From assembly GCF_018403765.1 (NCBI RefSeq), contig NZ_BOVQ01000005.1, positions 213,179 to 277,178 on the forward strand: 64,000 nt of DNA, read 5' to 3'. Below, piece after piece: positions 1 through 8,950 of the stretch; position 1 is the first letter of the stretch, and each line of letters opens with the position of its first letter. Source of the DNA: Lactococcus nasutitermitis. GTDB lineage: Bacteria; Bacillota; Bacilli; Lactobacillales; Streptococcaceae. The notes beneath the pieces were generated by a model that saw only the letters and a program-made list of their open reading frames with translations, did not search any database and was not told the DNA's origin. A program made the translations under genes and the position numbers.

Positions 1-1
1 A

Positions 2-409
2 GAACTCAAAGGAAAATCAAATCCTAATTTGCAACTTTCGGCAAGTGCTGTCGTTTTTTATGGTGAGAAGATGGTTTTCATTGAACATCCCTATCAACTA
101 GAAATTCTTTTACCTGCTGGACACGTAGAGTTGGGAGAAGAACCAGTCGAAACAGCTTTTCGTGAATTTCATGAGGAAACAGGATTTTTTGCAGAAAATC
201 CTACACGATTGATTGATGTTAATCTTATTGAGATTCCTTTTAATAAAGTAAAGAATGAGCAAGCACATTTACATATTGATTTTCGCTATTTATTAACTCT
301 TTCACCACAAAAGTCTGAACAAGAAGAATTACCTTATTTCTTGCTTGATGAACAAGAAGCTCCCTTGGAATTTAGAAAATATTATAAATATCACTTATCC
401 ATAAGCTAA
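2..409 (+). CDS. NUDIX hydrolase, 5' end cut by the window
   Basis: The frame is open to the left edge, so the true start is probably outside the window; an internal TTG at 29 has no clear ribosome site before it. Counting from that TTG, residues 31-53 form a complete Nudix box (G-x5-E-x7-REFHEETGF), the metal-binding motif of enzymes that hydrolyse nucleoside diphosphates linked to another group. The substrate cannot be told from the sequence. The next gene, folC, starts 77 bases downstream. I am sure of the family and not of the substrate. Confidence 0.8.
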   Translation, partial: ELKGKSNPNLQLSASAVVFYGEKMVFIEHPYQLEILLPAGHVELGEEPVETAFREFHEETGFFAENPTRLIDVNLIEIPFNKVKNEQAHLHIDFRYLLTLSPQKSEQEELPYFLLDEQEAPLEFRKYYKYHLSIS

Positions 410-485
410 CAAGTCAGGAACGATTAGATGGAAGTTATTGGCTATGCTAAAAATTAAAAAATGAACAATAGATTTTGGAGAAAAA

Positions 486-1766
486 ATGACGATTGAAGAA
501 GCATTAGAATGGATACATTCACGTTTAAAATTTAATATTCGTCCAGGACTGATACGCGTTACAGCTCTATTAGAACTCCTTGGAAATCCAGAAAAAGAAT
601 TGTCAATGATTCATATTGCAGGAACAAATGGGAAAGGCTCAACCGTTGCTTTTACTCGTAGTATTTTTATGAAGGCCGGTTTGAAAGTGGCTAGTTTTAC
701 AAGCCCATTTATCGAAAAGTTTGGGGAACGTATGTCAATCAATGCTCAACCAATGCCTGATGATAAACTGATTTATTACGTTACTTTATTAAAACCTTTG
801 GTTGAAAAATTAGATGCAGATGAAAAATTAACTGGAATTACAGAATTTGAAATCATCACAGCAATGGGATTTAAGTATTTTGCCGATGAAAAAGTTGATT
901 TGGCGGTAATTGAAGTTGGTTTGGGCGGACTGCTTGATAGTACCAACGTTATTACACCAGTTGTTTCTGGTATTACGACAATTGGTTTAGACCATGTAGA
1001 TATTTTGGGAAATACTTTAGAGGAGATTGCAGCACAAAAAGCTGGAATTATCAAACCAGGTATTCCTGTAGTTACGGGGAATGTCGTTCCTGAAGCCTTT
1101 AATGTTATTTGGGATACCGCAAAAAAAAATATGGCACGTCTCTTTCAATTCCGTCATGATTACACTATTGATTTAGAAGATAATGAAAGCTTTAGTTTTT
1201 CTATTGATGGTGATAAAATCGAACATATCGAAAAATCTCTTTTAGGATTACATCAAGCAGAAAATGCAGCTATGGCTATTGAATTATCCCTTGTTTACGC
1301 AAGAAAAGTAGGAATTGCACTGACAGAAGAACAAATTCGTGCTGGTATTCGTGAGGCTTATTGGCCCGCTCGCATGGAAAAAATTGCTGAAAAACCGTTG
1401 ACTTTATTGGATGGCGCTCATAATGTTCATGCAATGGAGCGGTTGCTTCTAAATTTGAAGGAAGAATTTGCAGGAAAAAAAATTACGATTATTTTTTCTG
1501 CAATTACAACAAAAGATATTTCGCAGATGATTACAATGCTGCAAACAATAGAAAATTCTCATTTGATTTTAACAACATTTGATTATCCTAAAGCACTACA
1601 TTTAGAAGATTTTAGATATTTGGAAGATGATGATGTAGAATTAGCACCAAGTTGGCAATTAGCTTTAGTCAGAATGAGAAAAAGTTTAAAAGAAGATGAA
1701 ATTTTGCTAGTTACAGGTTCTCTTTATTTCTCATCACAAGTCCGCGACTTTATGCTGAAAAATTAG
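486..1766 (+). CDS. folC: Folylpolyglutamate synthase / dihydrofolate synthase
   Basis: A 426-residue Mur-ligase-type enzyme that adds glutamate to folates using ATP, in the cytoplasm. It shows the P-loop GTNGKGS at residues 46-52, the conserved VIEVGLGG stretch near residue 140, and the family DGAHN motif near residue 308. The length is normal for bacterial FolC. The ATG at 486 follows a GGAG ribosome site. Whether it has dihydrofolate synthase activity as well as polyglutamylation cannot be read from the sequence. A deoxynucleoside kinase follows 24 bases downstream, so the two may be co-transcribed. Confidence 0.93.
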   Translation: MTIEEALEWIHSRLKFNIRPGLIRVTALLELLGNPEKELSMIHIAGTNGKGSTVAFTRSIFMKAGLKVASFTSPFIEKFGERMSINAQPMPDDKLIYYVTLLKPLVEKLDADEKLTGITEFEIITAMGFKYFADEKVDLAVIEVGLGGLLDSTNVITPVVSGITTIGLDHVDILGNTLEEIAAQKAGIIKPGIPVVTGNVVPEAFNVIWDTAKKNMARLFQFRHDYTIDLEDNESFSFSIDGDKIEHIEKSLLGLHQAENAAMAIELSLVYARKVGIALTEEQIRAGIREAYWPARMEKIAEKPLTLLDGAHNVHAMERLLLNLKEEFAGKKITIIFSAITTKDISQMITMLQTIENSHLILTTFDYPKALHLEDFRYLEDDDVELAPSWQLALVRMRKSLKEDEILLVTGSLYFSSQVRDFMLKN

Positions 1767-1790
1767 AATAATAAGGGGGAAATTAAAATT

Positions 1791-2432
1791 TTGATCGTTT
1801 TAGCTGGTACTATTGGCGCTGGAAAATCAAGCCTTGCGAGGGCTTTAGGAGAACATTTAGGAACAGATGTTTTTTATGAAGCTGTAGATAATAATCCTGT
1901 ACTTGATTTGTACTACCAAGATCCAAAAAAATATGCTTTTTTATTGCAAATTTATTTTTTAAATAAACGTTTTGAGTCAATAAAAATGGCTTATCGAGAA
2001 GATAATAATGTGTTGGACCGTTCTATTTTTGAAGACGAGTTATTTTTAACTTTGAACTATAAAAATGGAAATGTCACAAAAACGGAACTGGATATTTATA
2101 AGGAATTACTTGGAAATATGTTGGAAGAACTCGATGGCATGCCGAAAAAACGTCCAGATTTATTAGTATATATTGACGTTTCTTTTGAGACGATGCTTTC
2201 TCGCATTAGCCAACGTGGACGTTCTTTTGAGCAAATTGAAAATCAGCCTGAACTAAAAGCATATTATAGTCAAGTACATGATGAGTATCCAGACTGGTAT
2301 AAACATTATGATGTTTCTCCAAAGTTGAGGATTGATGGAGACCGTATTGATTTTGTCAATAACTCTGCAGATTTAGAAAATATTTTGGCACAGATTGATG
2401 AAGAATTACGCCAGCTAAACTTGCTGAACTAG
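1791..2432 (+). CDS. Deoxynucleoside kinase (deoxyadenosine/deoxyguanosine type)
   Basis: A 213-residue kinase that phosphorylates deoxynucleosides for salvage into dNTPs. The N-terminus carries the P-loop GTIGAGKS (residues 6-13). The DRSIFEDELF stretch matches the family's DRS substrate-site motif, and RISQRGRSFEQ resembles the arginine-rich lid. The start is TTG at 1791, chosen because AAGGGGGA lies at the right distance upstream and the P-loop then begins at residue 6, as in relatives. The exact deoxynucleoside used is not determined. It lies in a run of same-strand genes with folC before and a small hydrolase after. Confidence 0.88.
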   Translation: MIVLAGTIGAGKSSLARALGEHLGTDVFYEAVDNNPVLDLYYQDPKKYAFLLQIYFLNKRFESIKMAYREDNNVLDRSIFEDELFLTLNYKNGNVTKTELDIYKELLGNMLEELDGMPKKRPDLLVYIDVSFETMLSRISQRGRSFEQIENQPELKAYYSQVHDEYPDWYKHYDVSPKLRIDGDRIDFVNNSADLENILAQIDEELRQLNLLN

Positions 2433-2453
2433 TATTCAAAAAGGAACGAAAAT

Positions 2454-2957
2454 ATGTTAGTAGATGCACTTATCGTCATTGATATGCAAAATGGTGTTTT
2501 ATTAGATAATGAACAAGAAATTTATCGACGGGAACAGCTGATAAACTTGGTTAATCAGCGTATTTCTTTGTATCGCTCACAAGGAAGAAAAATTATATTT
2601 GTACAGCACAACGACCCGTGGTTGAAAAAAGATTCGCAAGACTGGAAACTGATTCCTGAATTAAATATTGAGATAGAAAAAGATAACTTTATTGATAAAA
2701 CACACGCAAACAGTTTTTATAAGACGAATTTGCAAGAGCTTTTAGAAGAAGTAAAAGTAACTTCTCTTGAATTTTGCGGAGCGCAAACCGAATTTTGTGT
2801 GAATACAACAGTTGTTATGGCACATGGACTGGGATACAAATGCTATATGAAATCAGGTGCCACTTCTACTTATGATAATGCACAAATGACAGCGAAAGAA
2901 ACCGTTGAATTTTATGAGGAACATTTATGGAAGGGGAGATTTATTGAGTTTTACTAA
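2454..2957 (+). CDS. Isochorismatase-family cysteine hydrolase
   Basis: A 167-residue cytoplasmic hydrolase. The family catalytic triad is visible as Asp10 (VIDMQNG), Lys82 (FIDKTHANSF) and Cys115 (GAQTEFCVNTT). Relatives hydrolyse nicotinamide, isochorismate, ureido acids or unknown amides. A nicotinamidase role would fit the NAD-salvage genes near 9-11.7 kb, but the D-x-H-x-H metal site of PncA is not apparent, so I do not assign pncA. The start follows AAAGGAACG. The next gene begins inside its 3' end (2944). Confidence 0.8.
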   Translation: MLVDALIVIDMQNGVLLDNEQEIYRREQLINLVNQRISLYRSQGRKIIFVQHNDPWLKKDSQDWKLIPELNIEIEKDNFIDKTHANSFYKTNLQELLEEVKVTSLEFCGAQTEFCVNTTVVMAHGLGYKCYMKSGATSTYDNAQMTAKETVEFYEEHLWKGRFIEFY

Positions 2958-3846
2958 ATCTAAAAATTTAGGAGTAATATTAGCGACTTTGGCATACTTG
3001 CTTTGGGGAGGCTTAGCTCTTTATTGGCATCTTCTTGCACAGGTAAATTCTGGAGTGGTATTTAGCTGGCGCATGGTATCAACGTTGATAACAATGCTAT
3101 TATATTTTTTTATAACACAAAATTTTCAAAAACTTACTAAAGAAATAAAAACTTTAACAAAGAAAAAATCACATTTTTTACGTGCTTTTATAGCAAGTGT
3201 GCTAATTTCTATTAACTGGCTTGTTTATATCTATGCTATTTCAATTGGAGAAGCAACACAAGCATCTATTGGGTATTATATCATGCCACTTTTATCAATT
3301 GCTCTTGCTGTTATATTTTTGCATGAAAAAATTGACCGTTTTGCTTTGTTTGCGATTGTTCTTGCTTTAATTGCCGTTATTTTAATGACGGTTGAAAGTG
3401 GACAGTTTCCTCTCATTGCACTTATTTTAGCATTCTCATTTGGTTTTTACGGACTCATCAAGAAAAATATTATTCTTTCTTCAGATGTATCCATTACTTT
3501 TGAAACCTTAATGATTACACCTTTTGCTATTATTTGGCTGATTTTTTTTGCTCCACATCAGGTGATGACTTTATCAGAAATTATTTATCTTATTTTTTCT
3601 GGAGTTATTACTGCAATTCCTTTATTGCTTTTTGCAGAAAGTTTGAAACACGCAAATCTTGCAACAGTTGGCTTTTTGCAATATATCAATCCGACCTTAC
3701 AAATGTTAATTGCGATTTTTATATTGGGAGAAAGTTTAAATACCAGCAGTCTGCAAAGCATAGTACTTATTTTAATTTCTATCAGTATTTTTAGCATAGG
3801 ACAGTTTTTATCTATGAAGAAATATGAAAAATCCAAAAATGGATAA
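2944..3846 (+). CDS. RarD-type EamA-family permease
   Basis: A membrane protein of about 300 residues with roughly ten hydrophobic segments and the two-fold EamA arrangement (GVILATLAYLLWGG at the start, GFLQYINPTLQMLIAIFILGE near the end). RarD relatives are inner-membrane permeases of unclear substrate. I chose TTG 2944 rather than an ATG at 2905 because AGGGGAG at 2932-2938 sits at ideal spacing and the longer form would run far into the preceding gene. The remaining 14-base overlap with that gene suggests translational coupling. Confidence 0.8.
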   Translation: MSFTKSKNLGVILATLAYLLWGGLALYWHLLAQVNSGVVFSWRMVSTLITMLLYFFITQNFQKLTKEIKTLTKKKSHFLRAFIASVLISINWLVYIYAISIGEATQASIGYYIMPLLSIALAVIFLHEKIDRFALFAIVLALIAVILMTVESGQFPLIALILAFSFGFYGLIKKNIILSSDVSITFETLMITPFAIIWLIFFAPHQVMTLSEIIYLIFSGVITAIPLLLFAESLKHANLATVGFLQYINPTLQMLIAIFILGESLNTSSLQSIVLILISISIFSIGQFLSMKKYEKSKNG

Positions 3847-3875
3847 GTGAAAATATTTGTTTATATCATTTTTTC

Positions 3876-3904
3876 TTGCATTAAAAAAATTTTTTTGTTA
3901 TACT
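3876..3904 (+). promoter_or_regulatory. Promoter of the rplJ-rplL operon
   Basis: A -35 box TTGCAT at 3876-3881 and a -10 box TATACT at 3899-3904 are separated by exactly 17 bases. It lies directly before the ribosomal protein leader and after the RarD-type gene, placing the transcript start near 3911. Confidence 0.8.
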
Positions 3905-3926
3905 ATACAATAGTTCTTAAAGAACT

Positions 3927-4035
3927 GACCGAAGACAGTAGGGAGCGTAAAGCTATAAACATCCTACCGAGGGCAAACATTTTTAAAAATGATTGAACTC
4001 TCTATGTCTTTTGGTCGTAGAGATTTTTATTTAAA
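3927..4035 (+). promoter_or_regulatory. Ribosomal protein L10 leader with attenuator
   Basis: The transcript can form the L10-leader fold: ACCGAAGACA (3928-3937) pairs with TGTCTTTTGGT (4005-4015), with inner helix GTAGG/CCTAC. The downstream strand can instead pair TCTCTA (3999-4004) with TAGAGA (4018-4023), followed by a T-run, which makes an intrinsic terminator. The two folds exclude each other. In the known system, excess L10(L12)4 binds the leader and reduces expression of its own operon. The fold is visible in the sequence; the regulation is inferred from the family. Confidence 0.88.
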
Positions 4036-4068
4036 ATTTTTACGAACAAAATAAAATGGAGGTAAAAA

Positions 4069-4578
4069 ATGAGCGATTACAAAGTAAACGAAGCAACAGT
4101 TGCCAAGAAAGCAGAATTAGTTGATGTTTATGCTAAGAAATTTTCTGATGCTGCATCAGTTGTTGTAGCTGATTCACGTGGATTGACAGTTGAACAAGAC
4201 ACACAACTTCGTAAAAGTTTGCGTGAAGCAGGTGTTGAATTTAAAGTAGTAAAAAATTCAATCTTGCGTCGTGCAGCAGAAAAAGCTGGTATCGAAGGAA
4301 TGGAGTTTTCTGGTCCTTCAGCAGTAGCTTTCTCAAACGAAGATGTTGTAGCACCTGCTAAAGTTTTGAGTGATTTTGCTAAAACAGCAGAAGCACTTGA
4401 AGTTAAAGGTGGCGTCATCGAAGGTAAAGTTTCTTCACAAGCAGAAATTGCAGCACTCGCAGCTCTTCCAAGCCGCGATGGACTTCTTTCTATGCTTCTC
4501 TCAGTGCTTCAAGCACCTATCCGCAATGTGGCTCTTGCAGTCAAAGCAGTTGCAGAAAAAGAAGAAACAGCTGCATAA
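4069..4578 (+). CDS. rplJ: 50S ribosomal protein L10
   Basis: A 169-residue ribosomal stalk base protein that carries L7/L12 dimers on the large subunit. It shows the family features [13 protein letters not shown] near residue 30 and [14 protein letters not shown] near residue 58, with a C-terminal helix for L12 binding. A strong GGAGG lies before the ATG. It is the first gene after the L10 leader and rplL follows 80 bases later, the standard arrangement. Confidence 0.97.
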   Translation: MSDYKVNEATVAKKAELVDVYAKKFSDAASVVVADSRGLTVEQDTQLRKSLREAGVEFKVVKNSILRRAAEKAGIEGMEFSGPSAVAFSNEDVVAPAKVLSDFAKTAEALEVKGGVIEGKVSSQAEIAALAALPSRDGLLSMLLSVLQAPIRNVALAVKAVAEKEETAA

Positions 4579-4658
4579 TTTTTCAAAAGAAAATTTACAG
4601 CAAAATTTATATCGGCGGATTAACGCAAAAAATAGAATCTTAATAGGAGAATATTAAA

Positions 4659-5027
4659 ATGGCATTGAACATTGAAAACATTGTTGCTGAACTTGAAGGC
4701 GCAACAATCCTTGAACTTTCAGAACTTGTAAAAGCAATCGAAGAAAAATTTGACGTAACTGCAGCTGCTCCTGTAGCTGCTGCCGCTGCTGGTGGAGCTG
4801 ATGCTGGTGCTGCTAAAGATAGCTTCGACGTTATCCTTGAATCAGCTGGTGACAAGAAAATTGGCGTTATCAAAGTCGTTCGTGAAATCACAGGTCTTGG
4901 ACTTAAAGAAGCTAAAGCTCTCGTTGATGGCGCTCCAGCACCAATCAAAGAAGGCGTTGCTACTGCAGAAGCTGAAGAACTCAAAGCTAAACTCGAAGAA
5001 GCTGGCGCTTCTGTAACACTTAAATAA
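4659..5027 (+). CDS. rplL: 50S ribosomal protein L7/L12
   Basis: A 122-residue stalk protein that recruits translation GTPases. It has the N-terminal dimerisation region ([20 protein letters not shown]), an alanine/glycine-rich hinge around residues 35-50, and the C-terminal factor-binding domain with [20 protein letters not shown]. Codon use is strongly biased, as expected for a highly expressed gene. It is the second gene of the L10 operon and ends before a strong terminator. Confidence 0.97.
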   Translation: MALNIENIVAELEGATILELSELVKAIEEKFDVTAAAPVAAAAAGGADAGAAKDSFDVILESAGDKKIGVIKVVREITGLGLKEAKALVDGAPAPIKEGVATAEAEELKAKLEEAGASVTLK

Positions 5028-5127
5028 TCAATTTAGTTGATTTGAGTACGAAAACCTATGTTATAAGTCTTTCTTGTTAGTTAAGGCGATGTAAAATGGG
5101 TTAGGAAATTTATATTTCCCCCCGCAA

Positions 5128-5165
5128 CCCCCACCAAATTTTAGTTTGGTGGGGGTTTTTGTTTG
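5128..5165 (+). terminator. Terminator of the rplJ-rplL operon
   Basis: A perfect 11-bp stem CCCCCACCAAA (5128-5138) / TTTGGTGGGGG (5145-5155) with a six-base loop is followed by a T-rich tract. Confidence 0.95.
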
Positions 5166-5392
5166 TTGTTTTTAACTTAAAGAATTAAAAAGCAATGCAT
5201 TATATCAGGTTATAGAATAATTGTAATAATAATAAAAAATGGGGAGTTAATGTTTGAATATTAATAAAACTATCGCCAATATAAAAAATTTTTAATTTGA
5301 ATTTTTATTTTTATTGTTATAATTTAGTATAAATGGTTATAAAATTATATTTAAAAATCATTTAAAAATCTATTTTGTAAGGAGAAAATATA
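5166..5392. other. AT-rich intergenic stretch with a possible promoter
   Basis: Between the L7/L12 terminator and the next gene I see no credible reading frame; a start with a fair ribosome site near 5250 is closed after four codons. A -10-like TATAAT at 5318-5323 with TTGAAT at 5297-5302 (spacer only 15) could drive the next gene, whose ribosome site AAGGAG is just before 5393. Confidence 0.5.
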
Positions 5393-6358
5393 GTGGGAGT
5401 AAAGAGTGTGGATAACGCTGAAATAGGTAAAAAAGGGTATTTTGTGCGACAAAATAATCAATTTACAGCAACTTTTGGTACAGGTCAAGGAGAATTGCCT
5501 GTAGAAGCAGGAAAATATCGCTTGCTTTGGGCGCCTGTTTGTCCTTGGGCACATCGTTCAGTTATTGTTCGTAGTATTTTAGGATTAGATAAAGTAATTA
5601 GTTTGGGGACAGCAGACCCTTTACGGCCAAGACTAGACCATATTGATTGGACTTTTACTTTAGATGATGGAGATGTTGACCCAGTATTAGGTATTCATTA
5701 TATTGGCGAAGTTTATAAGAATGCAGATCCTGATTATCAAAAACGTCCTACGGTACCGGCTTTGGTAGATATTGAAACTAAAAAAGTTGTTGAGAATGAT
5801 TATCATAATCTTACTTATTATTTTGAACGTGATTGGAAGAAATTTCATAAGAAAGGAGCGCCTGATTTATTCCCTGAAAATCTGGAACAAGAAATACGTG
5901 ATTTGAACGATATTATTTTTCACGATATCAATAATGGAGTGTATAAAGCAGGCTTTGCTCGTTCACAAGAAGCTTACGAAGATGCCTATGATAATGTTTT
6001 TAAGCGCTTGGATTGGCTGGAAGAACGCTTGAGTAAACAACGCTATCTTCATGGTAGCCAGTTAACAGATAGTGACGTTCGTCTTTATACCACTCTTGCA
6101 CGCTTTGATGTTGCTTACTATGGTTCTTTTCATGTGAATAAACGTCGCCTTATTGACTATCCCAATTTATGGGCATATGCCCGTGATTTGTATCAAACAC
6201 CAGGATTTGGAGATACAACAGACTTTGAAGCAATCAAAAAACACTATTTTCTTTCTACACATATTGATGTCAATGAAGAAAAAATTAAGATTTTACCTAA
6301 AGGACCAGATACTACTGCTTGGCTAGAAGCTAGTGGACGAGCAGAAAAATTTATTTAG
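5393..6358 (+). CDS. Glutathionyl-hydroquinone reductase (GST Xi class)
   Basis: A 321-residue cytoplasmic enzyme related to E. coli YqjG. The catalytic motif CPWAH, with cysteine at residue 50, sits in an N-terminal thioredoxin-like domain. A C-terminal all-helical GST domain follows (YLHGSQLTDSDVRLYTTLARFD). The family reductively removes glutathione from glutathionyl-hydroquinones. The start is GTG at 5393 after AAGGAG. Its presence implies glutathione or a similar thiol is available; whether it acts on menaquinone-like quinones is only a possibility. A GNAT gene follows after nine bases. Confidence 0.87.
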   Translation: MGVKSVDNAEIGKKGYFVRQNNQFTATFGTGQGELPVEAGKYRLLWAPVCPWAHRSVIVRSILGLDKVISLGTADPLRPRLDHIDWTFTLDDGDVDPVLGIHYIGEVYKNADPDYQKRPTVPALVDIETKKVVENDYHNLTYYFERDWKKFHKKGAPDLFPENLEQEIRDLNDIIFHDINNGVYKAGFARSQEAYEDAYDNVFKRLDWLEERLSKQRYLHGSQLTDSDVRLYTTLARFDVAYYGSFHVNKRRLIDYPNLWAYARDLYQTPGFGDTTDFEAIKKHYFLSTHIDVNEEKIKILPKGPDTTAWLEASGRAEKFI

Positions 6359-6367
6359 GAGAGAGTG

Positions 6368-6805
6368 ATGCAAAACGTAAGATTTAGCGGTGACTTGACA
6401 GAGGTAAAGTGGCATGAAGTAGCAGAATTGCTCCATTACTATGGTCTTACTAAACTATCAGAAGAAAAAATTAAGGAATCATTTTTTAATAGTTATCGTT
6501 GTGTTTTTGCTTTTGATGAAGATGAGAAACTCATCGGAGTTGTTCGGGCAGTTTCAGATGGTGTTGCTCATGCGGAAATTTATAATTTAGCTTTGGCTGA
6601 ATCATACCATCATCAGGGAATTGGAGAAAGATTATTTAAAAGTCTAGTTGAGCAACTAGAAGGGATGATTGTCACACTTTATACGCATCCTAAGACAGTA
6701 GATTGGTACAAAAATCTCGGAATGTCTCAGTTGAATACAGCACTTGTTTTGTTTTTACCTGAGGAGAAAGAATGGATGCTACAAGAAAAGTTTATTGATG
6801 AATAA
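6368..6805 (+). CDS. GNAT-family N-acetyltransferase
   Basis: A protein of about 145 residues with the GNAT acetyl-CoA-binding pattern: a strand ending LALAESYHHQGIGERLF, matching the Q/RxxGxG/A motif A, and a C-terminal GMSQLNTALVLF. The acceptor substrate is unknown. I prefer ATG 6368 to the GTG just before it because AGGAGAG at 6357-6363 is then well spaced. It follows the glutathionyl-hydroquinone reductase with nine bases between and is probably co-transcribed with it. Confidence 0.82.
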   Translation: MQNVRFSGDLTEVKWHEVAELLHYYGLTKLSEEKIKESFFNSYRCVFAFDEDEKLIGVVRAVSDGVAHAEIYNLALAESYHHQGIGERLFKSLVEQLEGMIVTLYTHPKTVDWYKNLGMSQLNTALVLFLPEEKEWMLQEKFIDE

Positions 6806-6821
6806 AAAGGGGAAATGAAAA

Positions 6822-7667
6822 ATGAAAAAAAGAGGAGTGACCTATGCACTTGTGGCACTTAGCATTGTTGTAATGATTGGTTTGAGTGCTTGTTCTAACA
6901 CTGCAAAAGGTACGAGCCACACCAAGGCGCATCAAAAAATAGTGATTGCAACAGGTGCTTATCCCAAGCCATATGCTTATGAAGAGAATGGGAAACTTAA
7001 AGGATTTGATATTGACTTAGCTCGAGCAGTTTTTAAAAACTTACCTCAGTATTCTGTAAGTTTTGAAAAAGTTGAATTTCCTTCAATACTTCCAGGATTA
7101 GATACTAATCGCTATCAAATGGGCGCTAATTCTTTTGCGAAAAGTAAGGAACGAGATAAAAATTATCTTTTTTCAGAAGCACTTTATAGTAATCCAATGG
7201 GAATTATCGTACCTAAAAACTCAAAAATAAAAGATTTTAATGATTTAGCTGGTAGGAAAACAACTGTAGAACCTGCTGTGAGTTATTCTGTGATCGAGGA
7301 AGATTATAATCAACAACATCCAAATCATAAAATTCAATTGAGTTATACCAAAGAAGATGTTGCTAAACAATTTGAAAATGTTCAAAACGGTAAGATAGAT
7401 TTTAAATTGGAAAGTCTTATTATTGCAAGACAAGTGATTAAAGACCAAGGACTTAATTTGAAGGTGATTGAAGTACCAGAAGGTACAATTAGAGCACGCG
7501 CGGCTTATAGTTATTTCATTTTCGCTAAAACAGAAAATGGAAAACATTTATCTGAAAAGGTCAATAAAGTTTTAGATAAATTGAGAAGTGATGGTACTTT
7601 AAAGAAGTTAAGTGAAAAGTATTATGGAAAAGATTATATTCCAGATGAGAATGAAGCTCAAAAATAA
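6822..7667 (+). CDS. Solute-binding lipoprotein of an amino-acid-type ABC transporter
   Basis: A 281-residue extracellular lipoprotein. It has a signal peptide with a hydrophobic core and the lipobox LSAC, so Cys24 is the likely lipid anchor. The mature part is a family-3 solute-binding domain (KLKGFDIDLARAVFKNL; ARAAYSYFIFAKTENGKHL). Relatives bind polar amino acids or cystine. No permease or ATPase gene lies nearby, so it must share a membrane complex encoded elsewhere. An M20 amidohydrolase starts 12 bases after it, which suggests the imported ligand may be an N-acylated amino acid; that is inference. Confidence 0.87.
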   Translation: MKKRGVTYALVALSIVVMIGLSACSNTAKGTSHTKAHQKIVIATGAYPKPYAYEENGKLKGFDIDLARAVFKNLPQYSVSFEKVEFPSILPGLDTNRYQMGANSFAKSKERDKNYLFSEALYSNPMGIIVPKNSKIKDFNDLAGRKTTVEPAVSYSVIEEDYNQQHPNHKIQLSYTKEDVAKQFENVQNGKIDFKLESLIIARQVIKDQGLNLKVIEVPEGTIRARAAYSYFIFAKTENGKHLSEKVNKVLDKLRSDGTLKKLSEKYYGKDYIPDENEAQK

Positions 7668-7678
7668 GGAAAAGGGAA

Positions 7679-8824
7679 ATGGAGTTTAAAAAGGAATTTA
7701 TTGCTATTCGACATTACATTCATGCACATCCTGAGACGTCAAGTGAAGAATTTAAAACTACACAATATTTGAAAGAAAAATTACTTTCTTGGGGAATTAG
7801 AATTGTTTCTACATCATTGGAAACAGGGATTATTGCTGAAATAGGAGATGCCAAGAAAGGGCCTACAATAGCTTTACGTGCGGATATTGATGCTTTGCCT
7901 ATTTTGGAACAGACGGATTTGGCTTTTAGTTCTATTAATGAGGGTAAAATGCACGCTTGTGGTCATGATTTACATCAAACATCATTGTTAGGTGCTGCTT
8001 ACAAGTTAAAGCAAAAGGAGGAAAATCTTCAGGGATTGGTAAGATTGATTTTTCAAGCGGCTGAGGAAACACATATTGGTGCTCAAAAAGTAATAAATGC
8101 AGGACATTTACAAGATGTGCAAGCAATTATTGGCTATCATAATCATCCAGCATTGTCAGTGGGAACGATTGGACTTCGGGCGGGTGGAATTATGGCAGCT
8201 GTTGACCAGTTTGAGGTAAAAGTTCAAGGAAAAGGGACACACGCAGCGCAGCCTCATACAGGAACAGATGTTTTATTGGCAACTAGTGCAATCATTCAAA
8301 ATTTGCAATCCGTTATTTCTCGTAATTTTTCTCCTTTAGATGCAGCTGTTTTGAGTGTTACACATATGGAAGCGGGAAATACATGGAATGTTTTACCAGA
8401 TACGAGCTTTTTTGAAGGAACTTTACGTAGTTTTTCAGCAGAAAACCGTGAGAAGTTACGAAAACGTTTTGTAGATATCGTTAAACAAACAGCAGCTACT
8501 TTTGAAGTAGATGTAGAGATAAATTTAATTGCTGGACCTCCTGAAACATTTAATGATGCAAAATTAACAGAATGGGTAAAAGAAGCAAGCCAAACGATTG
8601 CGACGGTCATTGAGGTGGAACCTTCAACAGCTGGGGAAGATTTTGCTAATTTTCAAAAAGTTATACCTGGAGTTTTTGCATTTATTGGTTCAAATGGAGT
8701 AAAGAATGCACCAGCTTGGCATCAAAGTAATTTTATAGTTAGTGATGAAGCGCTTTTTATAGCTATTCAATATTATGTTGCTACGACTGAGATATTATTA
8801 GAACATTTGAAAAATCCTAATTGA
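7679..8824 (+). CDS. M20-family amidohydrolase (copy 1)
   Basis: A 381-residue metallo-amidohydrolase of the N-acyl-amino-acid / hippurate hydrolase group. Metal-site residues are visible: HACGHDLH with Cys94 and His96, the AAEET stretch with Glu129-Glu130, YHNHP with His154, and a late AWHQSN histidine. A small dimerisation domain interrupts the catalytic domain near residues 180-290. It is similar along its whole length to the gene at 47401-48546, which is also 381 residues. It follows a solute-binding lipoprotein by 12 bases, so uptake and deacylation may be coupled. The substrate is unknown. Confidence 0.88.
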   Translation: MEFKKEFIAIRHYIHAHPETSSEEFKTTQYLKEKLLSWGIRIVSTSLETGIIAEIGDAKKGPTIALRADIDALPILEQTDLAFSSINEGKMHACGHDLHQTSLLGAAYKLKQKEENLQGLVRLIFQAAEETHIGAQKVINAGHLQDVQAIIGYHNHPALSVGTIGLRAGGIMAAVDQFEVKVQGKGTHAAQPHTGTDVLLATSAIIQNLQSVISRNFSPLDAAVLSVTHMEAGNTWNVLPDTSFFEGTLRSFSAENREKLRKRFVDIVKQTAATFEVDVEINLIAGPPETFNDAKLTEWVKEASQTIATVIEVEPSTAGEDFANFQKVIPGVFAFIGSNGVKNAPAWHQSNFIVSDEALFIAIQYYVATTEILLEHLKNPN

Positions 8825-8843
8825 TAATAGTATTTTTATTTAG

Positions 8844-8874
8844 AATCCAAACAAAAATGGTTTGGATTTTTTTA
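8844..8874 (+). terminator. Terminator after the lipoprotein/amidohydrolase pair
   Basis: A nine-base stem AATCCAAAC (8844-8852) / GTTTGGATT (8860-8868) runs into a T-tract. Confidence 0.9.
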
Positions 8875-8892
8875 TTTGAGGAAATTTAAAAA

Positions 8893-8911
8893 TAAAAGTA
8901 TGACATACTTA
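8893..8911. promoter_or_regulatory. Candidate NrtR operator 1 (before nrtR)
   Basis: The 19-mer TAAAAGTAT-GAC-ATACTTA contains a six-base inverted repeat (AAGTAT/ATACTT). It matches the site at 9775-9793 at every position except the three central bases. It lies just upstream of the nrtR -35 box, as expected for autoregulation. Confidence 0.65.
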
Positions 8912-8915
8912 TTTA

Positions 8916-8944
8916 TTGACATTTAAATAAATATGTGATATATT
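8916..8944 (+). promoter_or_regulatory. Promoter of nrtR, predicted leaderless
   Basis: A consensus -35 TTGACA (8916-8921) is followed after 17 bases by TATATT (8939-8944). The predicted transcript start falls at about 8951, which is the A of the ATG. No ribosome site precedes the ATG. Confidence 0.75.
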
Positions 8945-8950
8945 TTTAAC

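Noticed and set aside
2454..2957. Firm assignment of the isochorismatase-type gene as pncA
   Set aside because: The catalytic triad is present but the D-x-H-x-H metal site of nicotinamidases is not evident.
5248..5265. Tiny reading frame after GGGGAG in the rplL downstream region
   Set aside because: It closes after four codons.
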